A DNA stretch of 64,000 nucleotides from Salvia splendens. Taxonomy: Eukaryota > Streptophyta > Magnoliopsida > Lamiales > Lamiaceae. Within the stretch, counting starts at the first letter, position 1; every line of letters begins with the position of its first letter. Positions 44,901 to 56,382 of this stretch are shown here, one piece after another. The notes below the pieces were generated by a model that saw only the letters and a list, made by a program, of their open reading frames with translations, was not told the DNA's origin and made no database searches. The stretch spans positions 992,001 to 1,056,000 of the forward strand of contig NC_056048.1 in NCBI RefSeq assembly GCF_004379255.2, in the 5' to 3' direction. The position numbers were made by a program, and so were the translations under genes.

Positions 44901-45943
44901 TCCAAATATGATAGTTGTGTGTACATGAAGAAAAGGGATGGAAGGGCAGTAGCATTCTTGCTTTTATACGTGGATGACATGTTAGTCACTGGGTCAGATA
45001 TCAATGAGATTCAAAGGGTGAAGCATGACCTCATGGGCAGATTTGAAATGAAAGATTTGGGGGAAGCTAAGAGAATCTTGGGGATTGATATCATAAGGGA
45101 CAGAAAGAGAAGGATTTTGTGGCTAAATCAGCAGCACTATATAGAGAAACTGATCAGCAAGTACCAAATGAGTGAGTCAAGAACAGTTTCAACTCCTTTG
45201 GGACAACAGTTTCAGTTATGTGCGAGTCAAGGGCCGAAGTCTGAGGAAGAGCAGAATGAAATGAAGAACATCCCATATGCAAACATCATTGGGAGTGTGA
45301 TGTATGTAATGATATGTACGAGACCAGATTTAGCTCATGCAGTGAGCATCACAAGCAGGTACATGAGTAATCCAGGCAAGGCTCACTGGCAGGGTCTCAA
45401 ATGGATGCTGAGGTACTTGAAAGGGAGCTCGGATTATGGGATTATGTACAAGGGATTTGGAGATCAAACTAAGGACATCGTTGAAGGGTTTTGTGATTCG
45501 GATTATGCTTCTAACAAGGACAACAGAAAATCACAGACAGGATATATCTTCACTATGTTTGGATCTGCAGTGTCATGGAAATGAATTTGCAATCTGTTGT
45601 GGCTTTATCAACCACAGAGGCTGAGTATATAGCTCTCACTGATGCAGTGAAGGAGAGTTTCTGGATCAGAGGAATGTTAGGGGACTTAGGAGAAAGGCAG
45701 GAAAGGGTTGCTGTGAATTGTGACAGCAGCAGTGCGATTTGCTTGTCCAAGCATCAAACCTTTCATGATAGAAGCAAGCACATAGACGTGCGATTGCATT
45801 TCATTCGTGATGAAGTAAGGAATGGTGTGATAGAGGTCAAGAAGATAAAGACTGAGCACAATCCTGCGGATGCATTGACTAAGGTAATTCCAGCTTCAAA
45901 ATTTGCATATTGTATGGAGTTGGTGAACATTCTGAGGAAGTGA
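41951..45943 (+). pseudogene. Copia gag-pol polyprotein with two single-base frameshifts
   Basis: The start ATG is at 41951 (MAAARFDFEKFSGKNDFGLW). A one-base loss near 42135-42145 moves the frame, after which 1144 codons run open to 45584. Domains in order are: UBN2-type gag (LANRLFLKQRLYSIKF), zinc knuckle CFYCKKSGHLKKNC, protease WIMDSACSFHM, integrase zinc finger (HLRLGHVS to CEVC), integrase core with the three acidic residues (HSDVWGP, LRTDNGLEF, NGVAERANR), reverse transcriptase with LYVDDMLVTG, and RNase H (CDSDYASNKDNRKSQTGYIF). A second one-base loss near 45582 shifts the rest of RNase H to 45575-45943 (STTEAEYIAL, DALTKVIPASKF). Catalytic residues are all present. Both shifts are single-base, so sequencing error cannot be excluded. 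Confidence 0.92.
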
Positions 45944-46003
45944 GGATCGTGGTGGTGTTGGAGGACAAGGACAGTAGTTGATGTTGGAGACGAGGTGGAG
46001 ATT

Positions 46004-46549
46004 TGTTACATTATGCGTCTCACAACATGAAGTGTTATTAGAAGGGGGTTAATACCGTTGCTTCATGAGGGTGTACGTGAGGATCTATGCATGGGATCGC
46101 AGCTCATTGATTCGGTTAGAGTGTGAGTTATATAAGATGACACAATAACCGTATGAGCTCGAGAGAGATTACACAATTCACAACAACAATCAGAGCACGA
46201 GAGAGTGAAAGGAGATCCTCAGCCGGGTAAAGGGTTTGAGGAGCATCGATCTTGAAGAGTATCGATTGGAATCGCTCGTCCTTGCGTGTTCATGTTGGTC
46301 AGTTGATTAGCTACTGCGTTTTAGCTTAATTCAGCTTGTATAGAGATTGTATAAAGTGTATGTGTGGATTCTTGAGTGTGCAACATTTGTAATTCTCGAT
46401 CTTCATCATCAATACAAAGAATACTAGAGTTCTCCCGTGGACGTAGATCATTCCGATCGAACCACGTAAAATCGCTGAGTTCATTGCTTGTTTCTTGCAT
46501 TCCATTTCGGTTGATACACTGTGTGTTGAATTCGGCCGATCTTGTTACA
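46004..46549 (+). repeat. 3' LTR of the Copia element
   Basis: 546 bp, one visible difference from the 5' LTR. Confidence 0.95.
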
Positions 46550-46554
46550 ATTTC

Positions 46555-48309
46555 TTTGGCTAAAGCAAAATCTGTATAATACGTGTAATTTTGACTTTCA
46601 ACTACAGAGATCATATATGTGTTCTTGCCAAAACTAAAAAAAAAAGAAAATTGCATCACATTCATTGTATATTGTATGAAGTTTAATTGAACATTAATAA
46701 CACATTTTATATTTAATGCAAGCGTGGTATAAATTTACAGATATAGTTACTACCGATTTATTCAAACAGAACCAAATGCACATAATCTTGTGTAATTTTG
46801 ACTTGCAACTATACAAAATATGCATATTCTTATTAATAAGATTCGCAATACTATTAAACAAACGGTGGATTTGAAGAATAATTTCAAACACATCAACTAA
46901 AATCATGATATCATTTACTTTGACAATGTTCTAAAAGTTCACCAAAATATAAAAGAAAAATTAGATGAAAAAAATACCACTCCATAGAAATAAAGTAGTA
47001 GCATTATATTTCTAACAACTCTTCCTTAGAAATGAAGGATTATCAAGATGCCTTTTGAAAAGAAACAAAGAAAAATCACCTTCAAACCCACTCTACCTAT
47101 TGTAAACTATAGTATTTATTTTCTATTATATGAATATCATTAATAATAATACTATTATATGAAAACTACCCCCACTGAAGCATATAAAAATAATACTATC
47201 CCATCCATAATACTCCATATTCTTTTTCGATTTTGAATAGTTCATAAAAAATAATCAGTTTCTCACTCTAATAAGGTTAATTTTTTATGAATTTCATGTT
47301 CCACTAGTAACACTCTAATCAACTTTTACTTATATTCATCTCTATCTTTTCACCAATTTTGTATTAAAATTCGTAATATTATCATTATCAAAGCTATCAA
47401 TACATTGGACCCGTCCAGTTTAGAATATCATATCTTATGAGTAAATCTATATTTGATTTATAAGATTGGATCTCTAATCTTAAATCATAGATGAATAATT
47501 AGATGATAATGAATCATAGTCATCCTTATCAGCGAAATAATCCAATAACTTAACCATAGATTAATAAATCATATGATAATGAGTCATGACAACTGAACGA
47601 CAATTCAACTAAATTTTATCCTTATTTTTGCATTAAAACTCGTATCGTCTAAAATGATTTTTTGTGATTTAATGTAGTACTCTCTCTATTACACCATAAG
47701 AATTTGAGTAGAATATGTTAAATAAAATCATAAGTACCTAAGTGAGGTACTTATCGATTAATATCCCGAAATAGAAAGAAGTAATTTTAAACCAAGGAAT
47801 ACTAGTATGCTAGTAATTAAATCCAAATCGACGCCCACAGACTCTATCAATCAACGAGAGTGGGTTGCATAAAGAGTTGGAATATGCCAAATAACAGAAA
47901 TAGTTTTTTCTAGAGAGAGAAAATAATTAAATAAAGAGAGTGTGGAAGAGTGAGAGAGTAACCTCTCTCGTGAATTAGAAACAAGGCAAATTATATGTAT
48001 ATAAAAATAAAACAAAAAAACTCTTCTTTTCCTCTTCTCTCTCTTCAATTCCTTCCTCTGCTGTAAAACCCTCTCTGGTTTCGTTTCTCTCTCTCCCATT
48101 CACATTCATTCTTTGCTTCAACCCTTCTCCTTTTGAGAAAAATCACGAGATCCCCACCATTTCTCCCTTTCCCCTCTCTCCCCCATTCTTCATAATCATA
48201 ACCCCCCTTTCTCTCTCTCTCTCGCCATTGCCGCCTCCGCATTGCCGGCGATAATCCCAAAGACTGCTCCTTTCCCCCAAAACGACGACTTCCAAACCTA
48301 ATTGAACAA
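46555..48309. other. AT-rich spacer and TTL leader
   Basis: No gene in 46555-47900. From about 47990 to 48309 the plus strand becomes CT-rich (ctcttctctctcttcaattc and following), typical of a plant promoter-proximal leader, so this is likely the TTL 5' untranslated region. Confidence 0.5.
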
Positions 48310-51300
48310 ATGTCGGCCAAAATCAAACCCGAATTAGGCCTCGATTCCCTCTCCGATCGCCTCCGGAACACGCTCACCTACGCCGAGGCTGATTGCGCCG
48401 CCGCAGGCGACGCCAACAAGCCGGATTTCCGCGAGCTCGATCTCGGCTCCCCGGTCTCCCCTCTCCGAACCCGCACCGCCGCCGCTGCAACCACCACCAC
48501 CACCACCACGAGCAGCAGCTCCAGCTCCTCCGGATCCGTTTCGGGTCGGAACCCTAACCCGATTCCGCCGCGAAAATCCGATTCCAATTCGGGAGAGCTC
48601 TCCGCCGAGAGCTCTCCCTCCGCAATCCGGAGCTTCAAACCGGGCCACACCCGGTCCGATTCGACCGGTTCCCACTCCGGTTCAGTATCCTCCCCGCCTC
48701 TAAACGTGCTTCCCACCGGCAACATTTGCCCTTCCGGCCGGATTTTAAAAACCGGGATGGCCAGCCGGTCCGCGAAAACCGATGTGTTGGGTTCCGGTTC
48801 GGTTAATTACGGCCACGGCAGCATAATGCGGGGCGGTTTAGCTTCAAAACCGGGTTTAGACACCTCCCCGCCGGCGTTCTCGAGAGGGCTGATGGTGGGG
48901 GGCGAGCCGGTGAAGAGGGCCGCGCCGCCGCCTACCAGCGGCGGCGCCGATCCGGAGGAGGTGAAGAGAATGGGGAATGAGAGCTACAGAAAGGGTAATT
49001 TTTCGGAGGCTTTGAGCCTTTATGATAAAGCGATCGCTTTGTCGCCGGGGAATGCGGCCTACCATTTTAACCGTGCGGCGGCGCTGATGGGGCTGCAGCG
49101 GCTGGTGGAGGCGGCGAGGGAGTGTGAGGAGGCGATTGGGTTAGATCCGGGTTACGTCAGGGCTCACCACCGCTTGGGATCTCTGCTTCTTAGGTGAGTA
49201 ACTGAGTTGATTTGATAAAGTTTGGATCTTGATTTCCTTTTTTTGTGTTAAAAATTGAATCTTGATTGTTTTTTGTGGTTGCATTGGATTTCATTAGTTG
49301 TATTTTGGGGTTTGTTTTAGAATGTAGTATTGATTATGTGATCTTAATCTGTGCTGGCATTGATATGCATTAGCTTCTTCTAGATCTGGTTGAGTTGATC
49401 TGAGCTTCAATGGCAAGACAAGATTGTTTTTGACTGTTTGTTTTCTTGTGGTAAAGTCACTGTCACTAGTTATCCTATTTTGCACTCCATCTTTAACTTG
49501 TGTGAGTGTACCTTTTCCCTCTCTTGTTTCCAATGGTTATTACTCATACACGATGGGTGTTGGTGTCTGTTCTTGAGCTGCATTCAATGCGAATTGACTA
49601 ATTATCGTCTCGGGTTTCATGCTGTTCTTGTTGTTACTTATCTTGGGCAATCGAGTTTCGTATGTGTATCATGTTTATGCATTCCGCTTTGCTGAGTTTC
49701 ATGAAGTTCTTGTTGTTACTTATCTTGGGAAACCGAGTTTCGTGTGTGTATTACTCCATGTTTATGCGATCAGTTTCGCTAATGTACTTCTCATATAAAT
49801 TGTGGTGCTTTGGACTACTGCCTTCGAAGTTCTTGGTTGTTTATTGTGCATTATACCGTCACATCAGCTAGCTAATTCCTTGAAAGAATCGCAGCTTAGG
49901 TCATATTGAGAATGCGAGGAAACACATTTGTTTTATCGGGCACCAACCGGATCCTGTTGAGATGCAAAAGTTGCAATCTGTAGAAAAGCACATGAGCAAG
50001 TGTACTGCTGCACGAAGAGGTGGTGATTGGAGGAGTATGTTGAGGGAAGTTGAAGCAGCCATTGCATCTGGAGCTGATGCTTCGCCTCAGGTTTGCATTT
50101 ATTTGGTTCAATAAAGTTTGATTTTTTGTCTATTTGTATGGAACTTAGCGTGATTGCTGTGATTGAACCGTTTGAATTGGAATTTGCAGTTTTGCTCGTG
50201 TAGGGCGGAAGCTCTTTTGAAGCTCCATCAACTAGAAGATGCATGTTTGGCGTTGCCAAGTATCCATAATTCTGGTCTGTCTGCCCATCTCCATTCCCAG
50301 TCGAAGATATTCGGGATGCTTTTCGAAGCATATCTGTATTTTGTAAAATCCCAAATTGAGTTGGCGAAAGGGAGGTGAGTTTGGAAATGTTTGCACAACT
50401 CCATCAGATACGAAAGATTAAATCTTTAAAGTATGAGATGTATCGTAAAATGTCTGCAGGTTTGAAAGCGCTGTGACTTCCATTGAGAAGGCTGGACAGA
50501 TAGACCCTCGTAACGTTGAAATAGCAGTTCTACTTAGCAATGTGAGGGTGGTTGGGCGTGCTCGTGCTCGTGGAAACGACTTATTCAAATCAGAAAGGTA
50601 CACCGAGGCGTGCTCAGCTTATGGGGAAGGCCTCAAACATGATCCTTCGAATTCTGTGCTCTACTGCAACAGAGCAGCTTGCTGGTTTAAGCTTGGCATA
50701 TGGGAACGTTCAGTCGATGATTGTAATCAAGCCCTCCGTATCCAACCCAATTACATCAAAGCTCTGCTTCGGAGGGCTGCCTCAAATAGCAAGGTATAAT
50801 AGTACCTCTTTGCCTATTCCAAAATGCAGCAATATTATTACATTCCATGGTTTAAATAAACGTTCCACTTACAGCTCGAGCGGTTGAGTGAAGCTGTGAG
50901 AGATTATGAGGTGTTGAGACGGGAACTCCCGGATGACAAAGAGGTCGCTGAATCTCTATTCCACGCACAAGTTGCTTTGAAGAAATCTCGTGGAGAAGAG
51001 GTACATAACATGAAATTTAGTGGGGAAGTGGAGTCTGTTTCGGGTCTTGAGCAGTTCCGAGCTGCTGTCTCATCACCTGGTAAGTGTGTGCCCTGAACTC
51101 GTTTATTCATTTTCGTACCAGTGAATCATCAAAGCTACGAAATGCAGGTGCATCCGTGGTCCATTTCAAGACGAGCTCCAGTGCAGAATGCAAACAGATA
51201 TCTCCATTTCTGGACACATTATGCACCAGATACCCGTCTATCAATTTTCTCAAGGTCAGTTTCATTTGTCTTTATGATTGTGCTCGTTCCGACATTCTCA

Positions 51301-51487
51301 TCCCTGACATTGTCCATTTCTCGTCTAACTGAAGGTGGATATCGAAGACAGTGCTTCAATAGCTCATGCTGAGAACGTCAAAATAGTGCCAACGTTCAAG
51401 GTATACAAAAGGGGTACGCGAGTGAAGGAAATGATCTGCCCGAGCCCCGAGGTCTTGGAGTCATCGGTGAGGCATTACAGCATATAA
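48310..51487 (+). CDS. TPR repeat-containing thioredoxin-like protein (TTL family)
   Basis: Seven coding exons fit: 48310-49193, 49895-50090, 50190-50374, 50460-50793, 50875-51079, 51148-51254, 51335-51487. All have GT-AG borders and consistent phase, giving 687 residues. The N-terminal 210 residues are Ser/Thr/Pro-rich and disordered, with a run of Thr and Ser at 61-74 and the TTL motif [13 protein letters not shown] at 138-150. TPR helices start near 213 ([32 protein letters not shown]) and a second block follows in exon 4 ([33 protein letters not shown]). The C-terminus is thioredoxin-like ([20 protein letters not shown]) but has no CxxC, so it is not a redox enzyme. TTL proteins scaffold brassinosteroid signalling at the plasma membrane and affect abiotic stress tolerance. 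Length is normal for the family. Which paralogue it is cannot be said. Confidence 0.93.
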
Positions 51488-52514
51488 GAAAGATGATGAT
51501 TCTTGTTTGATATATACCTACCTATGCATTCCTGTCTAAGAAAAAAGCCCGGGTAAGTCGGAAAAATCGCGCCTTGACATTAGTTCCATCTCTTGCCTAA
51601 TAACCTCAATAGGATCTGTGGAATCAACATAGAGCCTTTGCCCTTAAAAATTCATTCTTTCGTCCGATCCCGTCTTCGTCTTCGGCCTTCTTCTCTTCCC
51701 ATTTATATCTTTTTATCTTTACCATATCTAGTTAGACCAGAGCCTGTTCCTAGTAAATGTTCACTGGAGAAAGTAGTAGTGAGGGATGTGTAGAATTATT
51801 TGCCTTTGGATCTTTAGTTGAAAGTTTAGAGAGGGAGAGAGAGAGAGAGGATGTGTGTATGTACATAATGTGATGATGAAATATACACAAGATTGGAAGG
51901 GCCCCTATGGAGGAAATGAAATTGTGTGGTGGGTACTTATGTATTGGGTTGGTGAAAGAAGGATGAGGTCATTGATATTCATGTTTCTTTGTTCAATCAT
52001 TTAATCAATAATGAACAAAAAATTCTACATTTTTTTTTTCATTTGGATATTTCTTCCATGTATTATCATTGTAGACTATGTAAACACCTTCATATTTATA
52101 CAGATCTTTTTAATTTTATTGCTTCTTTAATCATTCATTATCTTACTCTTACACATTGTACAAACAAGACTTTTATCTTTTGTTCTATGTTGTGTTCTAT
52201 TGCTCACTCTTCTTACTCGACTCGATCTGGTTCGAGTTTTATTCAAGTTGGAGTCTTTTATCGAGTCGTATAAATAGGGATTCGTCCTTTCTTTTGTCTA
52301 TCGAGTTGTTATCTTCCGTGTGTTTTACTTTCAAATTGATCATCGACTATTATTATCTATTTTCGTCCGGGTGTTGTTATATTTGTGTAATCAACAACTT
52401 CATTCCGATTGATCATGTCGATCATACCATATGTTTCGTATACCAAGATACTAGTGAATAAGCTTAGTTCTTCCGCCTATCACTTAGTATCAAAACTCAA
52501 AGAGGGTTTATTAA

Positions 52515-52770
52515 TACTCCATCCGTTCCATGTTATTTGAGGCGTTTTTTTTTTGCACATGATTTAAGAAAGTTGTGTTTAGTGAGTTAAATAAATTCAA
52601 ATAAAGTAGAAGGGATAATAAAGTAGGAGAGATGAGAGAAGGTAAAGTAAAAAAAAGAATAAAATAGGTGTGATTAGATGTTTTATTTTTAGTCAAAAGA
52701 GAAATGACTCAAGTAACTTAGGACATTCGAAAAAGGTATACAACTCAAATAACTTGGGACGGAGCGAGTA
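52515..52770. repeat. Stowaway-like MITE
   Basis: 256 bp, ends TACTCCATCCGTTCCATGTT and, inverted, TACTCGCTCCGTCCCAAGTT. Both arms continue with ATTTGAG. Confidence 0.82.
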
Positions 52771-53378
52771 TGACACTAACCCATCACATTATTTTTATTA
52801 TTTTTTCTAAAGTAAAGATTAATATTAGTGTTGCAAGATACTCTCTTTGTCCTAACAAAGACTTCTTTGATGATTTAATTTTTCAAAGATAAAAAAGAAA
52901 ATGAGTAATGCTGAAGATAGAAAAAATGTAGTTGGATTACAACTGATTATTTACGGAGTATATTTTTTAAAAATAGAAGTGTGATGTCTTTATTATGACG
53001 TACCGAATTGAAGTTATACTGAATATAGAAAAAATATACTACTAAAGTATAATTGTATTTATTTACTCCTTCAAAAATAAAAGTGTGATGTCTTTATTGC
53101 AACATACCAAAAAAAAAGTGAGACATGTTGGTTACAACCAGGAACTACTAATTATAGTTGATGATTTGAAATAATTTATTATAGATTGGGATGGTGAGTC
53201 AAAGCCATAATCCCTTGACAAAAGGGTTTTGTCCAAAATCACATGTGAGCAATAAATATTTGCTAACTTCCAAACAATCCCTACAAATGAATAAGTATAA
53301 TAATAAATCCCATCATTGAAGGGAATTTTGTAAAGCGGAAAAGTAGTGAGAAGTCGGTGGAAAATATAGAATAAAAGA

Positions 53379-53634
53379 TACTACCTCCGTCCCCCAAAAT
53401 TCGTCCCAGTTTGACCGGGCACGGGTTTTAAGAAATATAATGGAAAGTGAGTTGAAAATGTTAGTGGATTGTGGGACCTACTTTTATATATTAGTTTTAT
53501 AATAAAATGTGAGTAGGAATGAGTTGGTGGAATATGGGACCCACTACCAAAAATGATAAAAGTGAAATGGGACAAATTTTGAGGGACGGACGAAAATGGA
53601 AAACTGGGACGAATTTTCAGGGACGGAGGTAGTA
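53379..53634. repeat. Stowaway MITE with perfect 15-bp ends
   Basis: 256 bp with perfect inverted ends TACTACCTCCGTCCC, followed by similar inner arms (AAAATTCGTCCCAG on both strands). Probably young. Confidence 0.88.
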
Positions 53635-54664
53635 TTAGGGTTCTTGACTTTCTATTCAATTTTTTTGGTAGTAATGTGTAATGCATTGAATACTTGCTGC
53701 ATATTCTTTACTGACAAATGCTGCTGATAAGTCCATTGGTAGGGCATTTGTCCATCTTCAAAAATTTATACCCATAATATTTTTCTTTAAATTTAAAAAT
53801 TTATTTTAAATTCTCTTTTAAATGCTCCTTCTCATTACAACAAAATTTGATTATAAATATATTTTTGCCCCTCCTCTCGTCAAATCCTAGCTTAGCCCCT
53901 GCTGCTAACATTTATTTTGATTGGGAAATTGCCCTATATTAGACACTTCCCCTCTTCAACTATCTTTTAGTATTAGAAATAATTATTTTAAGTGTTTTTT
54001 GGGTAATTTGCTAAATAAATTAAGATAGATGGTCAAATTTTGGTATGACTCATTTTTTTAAAATGAAAAAAAATTAAATCACGAAAGATGAAAATTTATA
54101 ATTGTCTCACCCATCTATTTTCTTGTGAAATAAGATATGATGTGATAGTCAGTCTAAAATACATAGACAAAATGATAATTGAAAAAACGATAAGTCGACA
54201 CCGTCTGATATAGTGTGCAATCATGTGTAATTGCAATATCTCAGTATTCATATGCAAGATCAACCGTTACCTCTTTTCAAATTTTGTTAAATGTAAGACG
54301 AACCAGAATTTAACCACCTTTCAAAATAAATTACCCTTTATTTTTTTTATCAAGATATAAATCATCATCTTAGAAATAGGAGTGGACATAGTTTTGGGTG
54401 AAAATATGGCGTGGATAACATAGGGCTCAAATTCACATGAGAACACGTGGTTCTACAAATATACTTGTAGAGATAGGGGAAAATGTGCATATACATATAA
54501 CTTGCCATGAAAAGTAATTTGCAAAATGGGAGAGAGGTTAATAATTAGAATTTTAAAGGACCACTCTTTTAATAAAGGAATTAATGAACCAAAATGGGAG
54601 TACTTTATTCTCTCTCCTCTTTGATTTAAAATCCCTGTCATGAATGGACTAAGGTTTTAAAAAT

Positions 54665-54933
54665 TACTCCCTCTATTTTTTAAAAATAGTAACTATTTCG
54701 ATTTTTGGTCATTCCTTAAAAATAGAAACTTTAGAATCTTTCTATTATAGGACATGAATCCTACAATCCACTAACTCTATTTTCACCACTTTTTCTCTTC
54801 CTCTCTCTTACTTGACTCATTTTTCTTTTTCTCTCTCTTACTTTACCAATTCTTTTCACTTACTTTATCAATTGTGCATTAAAACCCGTGCCGTGCCATA
54901 TCAAATGTTTCTATTTTTTGAATACGGAAGAAT
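54665..54933. repeat. Stowaway-like MITE (diverged)
   Basis: Left end TACTCCCTCTATTTTTTAAA. The right end reads, inverted, TATTCTTCCGTATTCAAAAA. Decayed, boundaries approximate. Confidence 0.55.
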
Positions 54934-56354
54934 ATTTGACTTTGTAAATGAAAGTGAGTGGAAAATTTTAGTGAAATATAAATCTCACCGTATATATTGA
55001 TTTCTTAATAGAATGTGAATATAGTAAAATGTGAAATGTCGACAGCCAATCCTAGTCTATTACTAGTTGCTAAAATGAAATAAGGTGATCAAACTCCCAA
55101 AAAGAGCATAGACATCAATGACGAAGAGAAGAGTGTGAAAATGATATGTAATGATAGTAGTTTCTATGAGAAAGATAGTCTTTTTCATATTTATAGAATA
55201 ATTGACTGCACATAAAAGAAGAAAAATACTAAAATTTCCCATGATAGGTATCGCCACCCAACTTTGTGTTGTGCTGCCTAATTTATTTTAGCCCTAAATT
55301 TGATTCAGTTACGCCAACGCATGCATGTGATTATCAGTATATTTTGGATTATTATTGGTAGTATTTATAATTACTCCACTATAAATATTAGGGCAACTGG
55401 TCCCAATACCATAAACTCTGATCGAATTTCAATTTTTTTCACAAACTTAAAACTTGATCGTAAATGCACGAACTTTGTCGTTGTCGTCAATTTCTAACGA
55501 TCCCCAAAATTGAAATTAGTGTGTCAATTTAAAGCCGACGTGACAATTAAAAATATCAGAACGATATCGTTTAGAACATAAAATATTTTTTTTAAAAAAT
55601 CACCTCTTCTCTCTCCATCCCAACTTTCCTCCATCAAAGTTATCCGTTGCGTGTCAGAGTTGGATTTGAATTTGTTCGAGAGCAATGCGCAGATTACGTT
55701 CAGAACGACATCGTTTTGATAATTTGAATTGCCACATCAGTTTCGATCTGCTAAACTATATTTATAGTCTAATACTATGTTATTTAAAATTTTGACAATA
55801 TAAATTAAACTTAAGAGCATCGAGCATCTCCAACAGTACTGCAAATCTTAAAATGCAGTAGGAAAATACCTCCAAAAGTACTGCAAAACTAATCTTATTA
55901 TAGGTTTTTGATAAAAAAAATACCTATATTTAGGTTTACAATAAAACTATAACAAAACACTTTTTAGATTTTGATTTATTGCATTCAAGTCCAAATTATT
56001 TTATATTTATCAAATAAACAAGGGAAGGAAGAGAAATAAAAATACAAGAAGAAAAGGAATGGAAAAAATTTACAGTACTTCGTAAAACACACGGAGACGA
56101 CGGCAGGTTGGAGAAGAAGATAACAAATAAAAACCTAAATAATTCTATTAAAGTTATTAATTATTGATTAGTGGGCTGGCCCATTTCTTTATATATAAAA
56201 TTAAGTCAAAAGCAAACACTAAAAATCTAAAATATGATTAAGACTATAAAAATAAAAAGACTCAACCTAATCAAAATAAAAATATGCATAAAAAGATACG
56301 TGACCTAAATAAAACTAGATTAAGAAGATACAATAAACTAAAACGTTATATTAA

Positions 56355-56382
56355 CTAGTATCACGCCCGTGCGATGCACGGG
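56355..56382 (-). mobile_element. Helitron-like 3' terminus
   Basis: On the minus strand a 7-bp stem hairpin CCCGTGC-ATC-GCACGGG is followed after a few bases by CTAG and a T, the layout of a Helitron 3' end (hairpin, then CTRR, then host T). I could not find a matching 5' TC end, so the extent is unknown. Confidence 0.45.

Larger units (their letters stand above)
41365..46549 (+). mobile_element. Young, nearly intact Ty1/Copia retrotransposon
   Basis: LTRs of 546 bp (41365-41910 and 46004-46549) start TGTTAC and end GTTACA. By eye they differ at one base (CACAACAGCAATC versus CACAACAACAATC). The 5-bp target duplication is ATTTC (41360-41364 and 46550-46554). After the left LTR comes a primer-like TTGGCGCCGTCTGTGGGA; before the right LTR is the purine tract GACGAGGTGGAGATT. 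Gag and pol are almost continuous, in Copia order (integrase before reverse transcriptase). The near-identity of the LTRs implies recent insertion. Confidence 0.95.

Noticed and set aside
48334..48725. Minus-strand frames opposite TTL exon 1
   Set aside because: Shadows of the low-complexity Ser/Thr/Pro-rich coding region.
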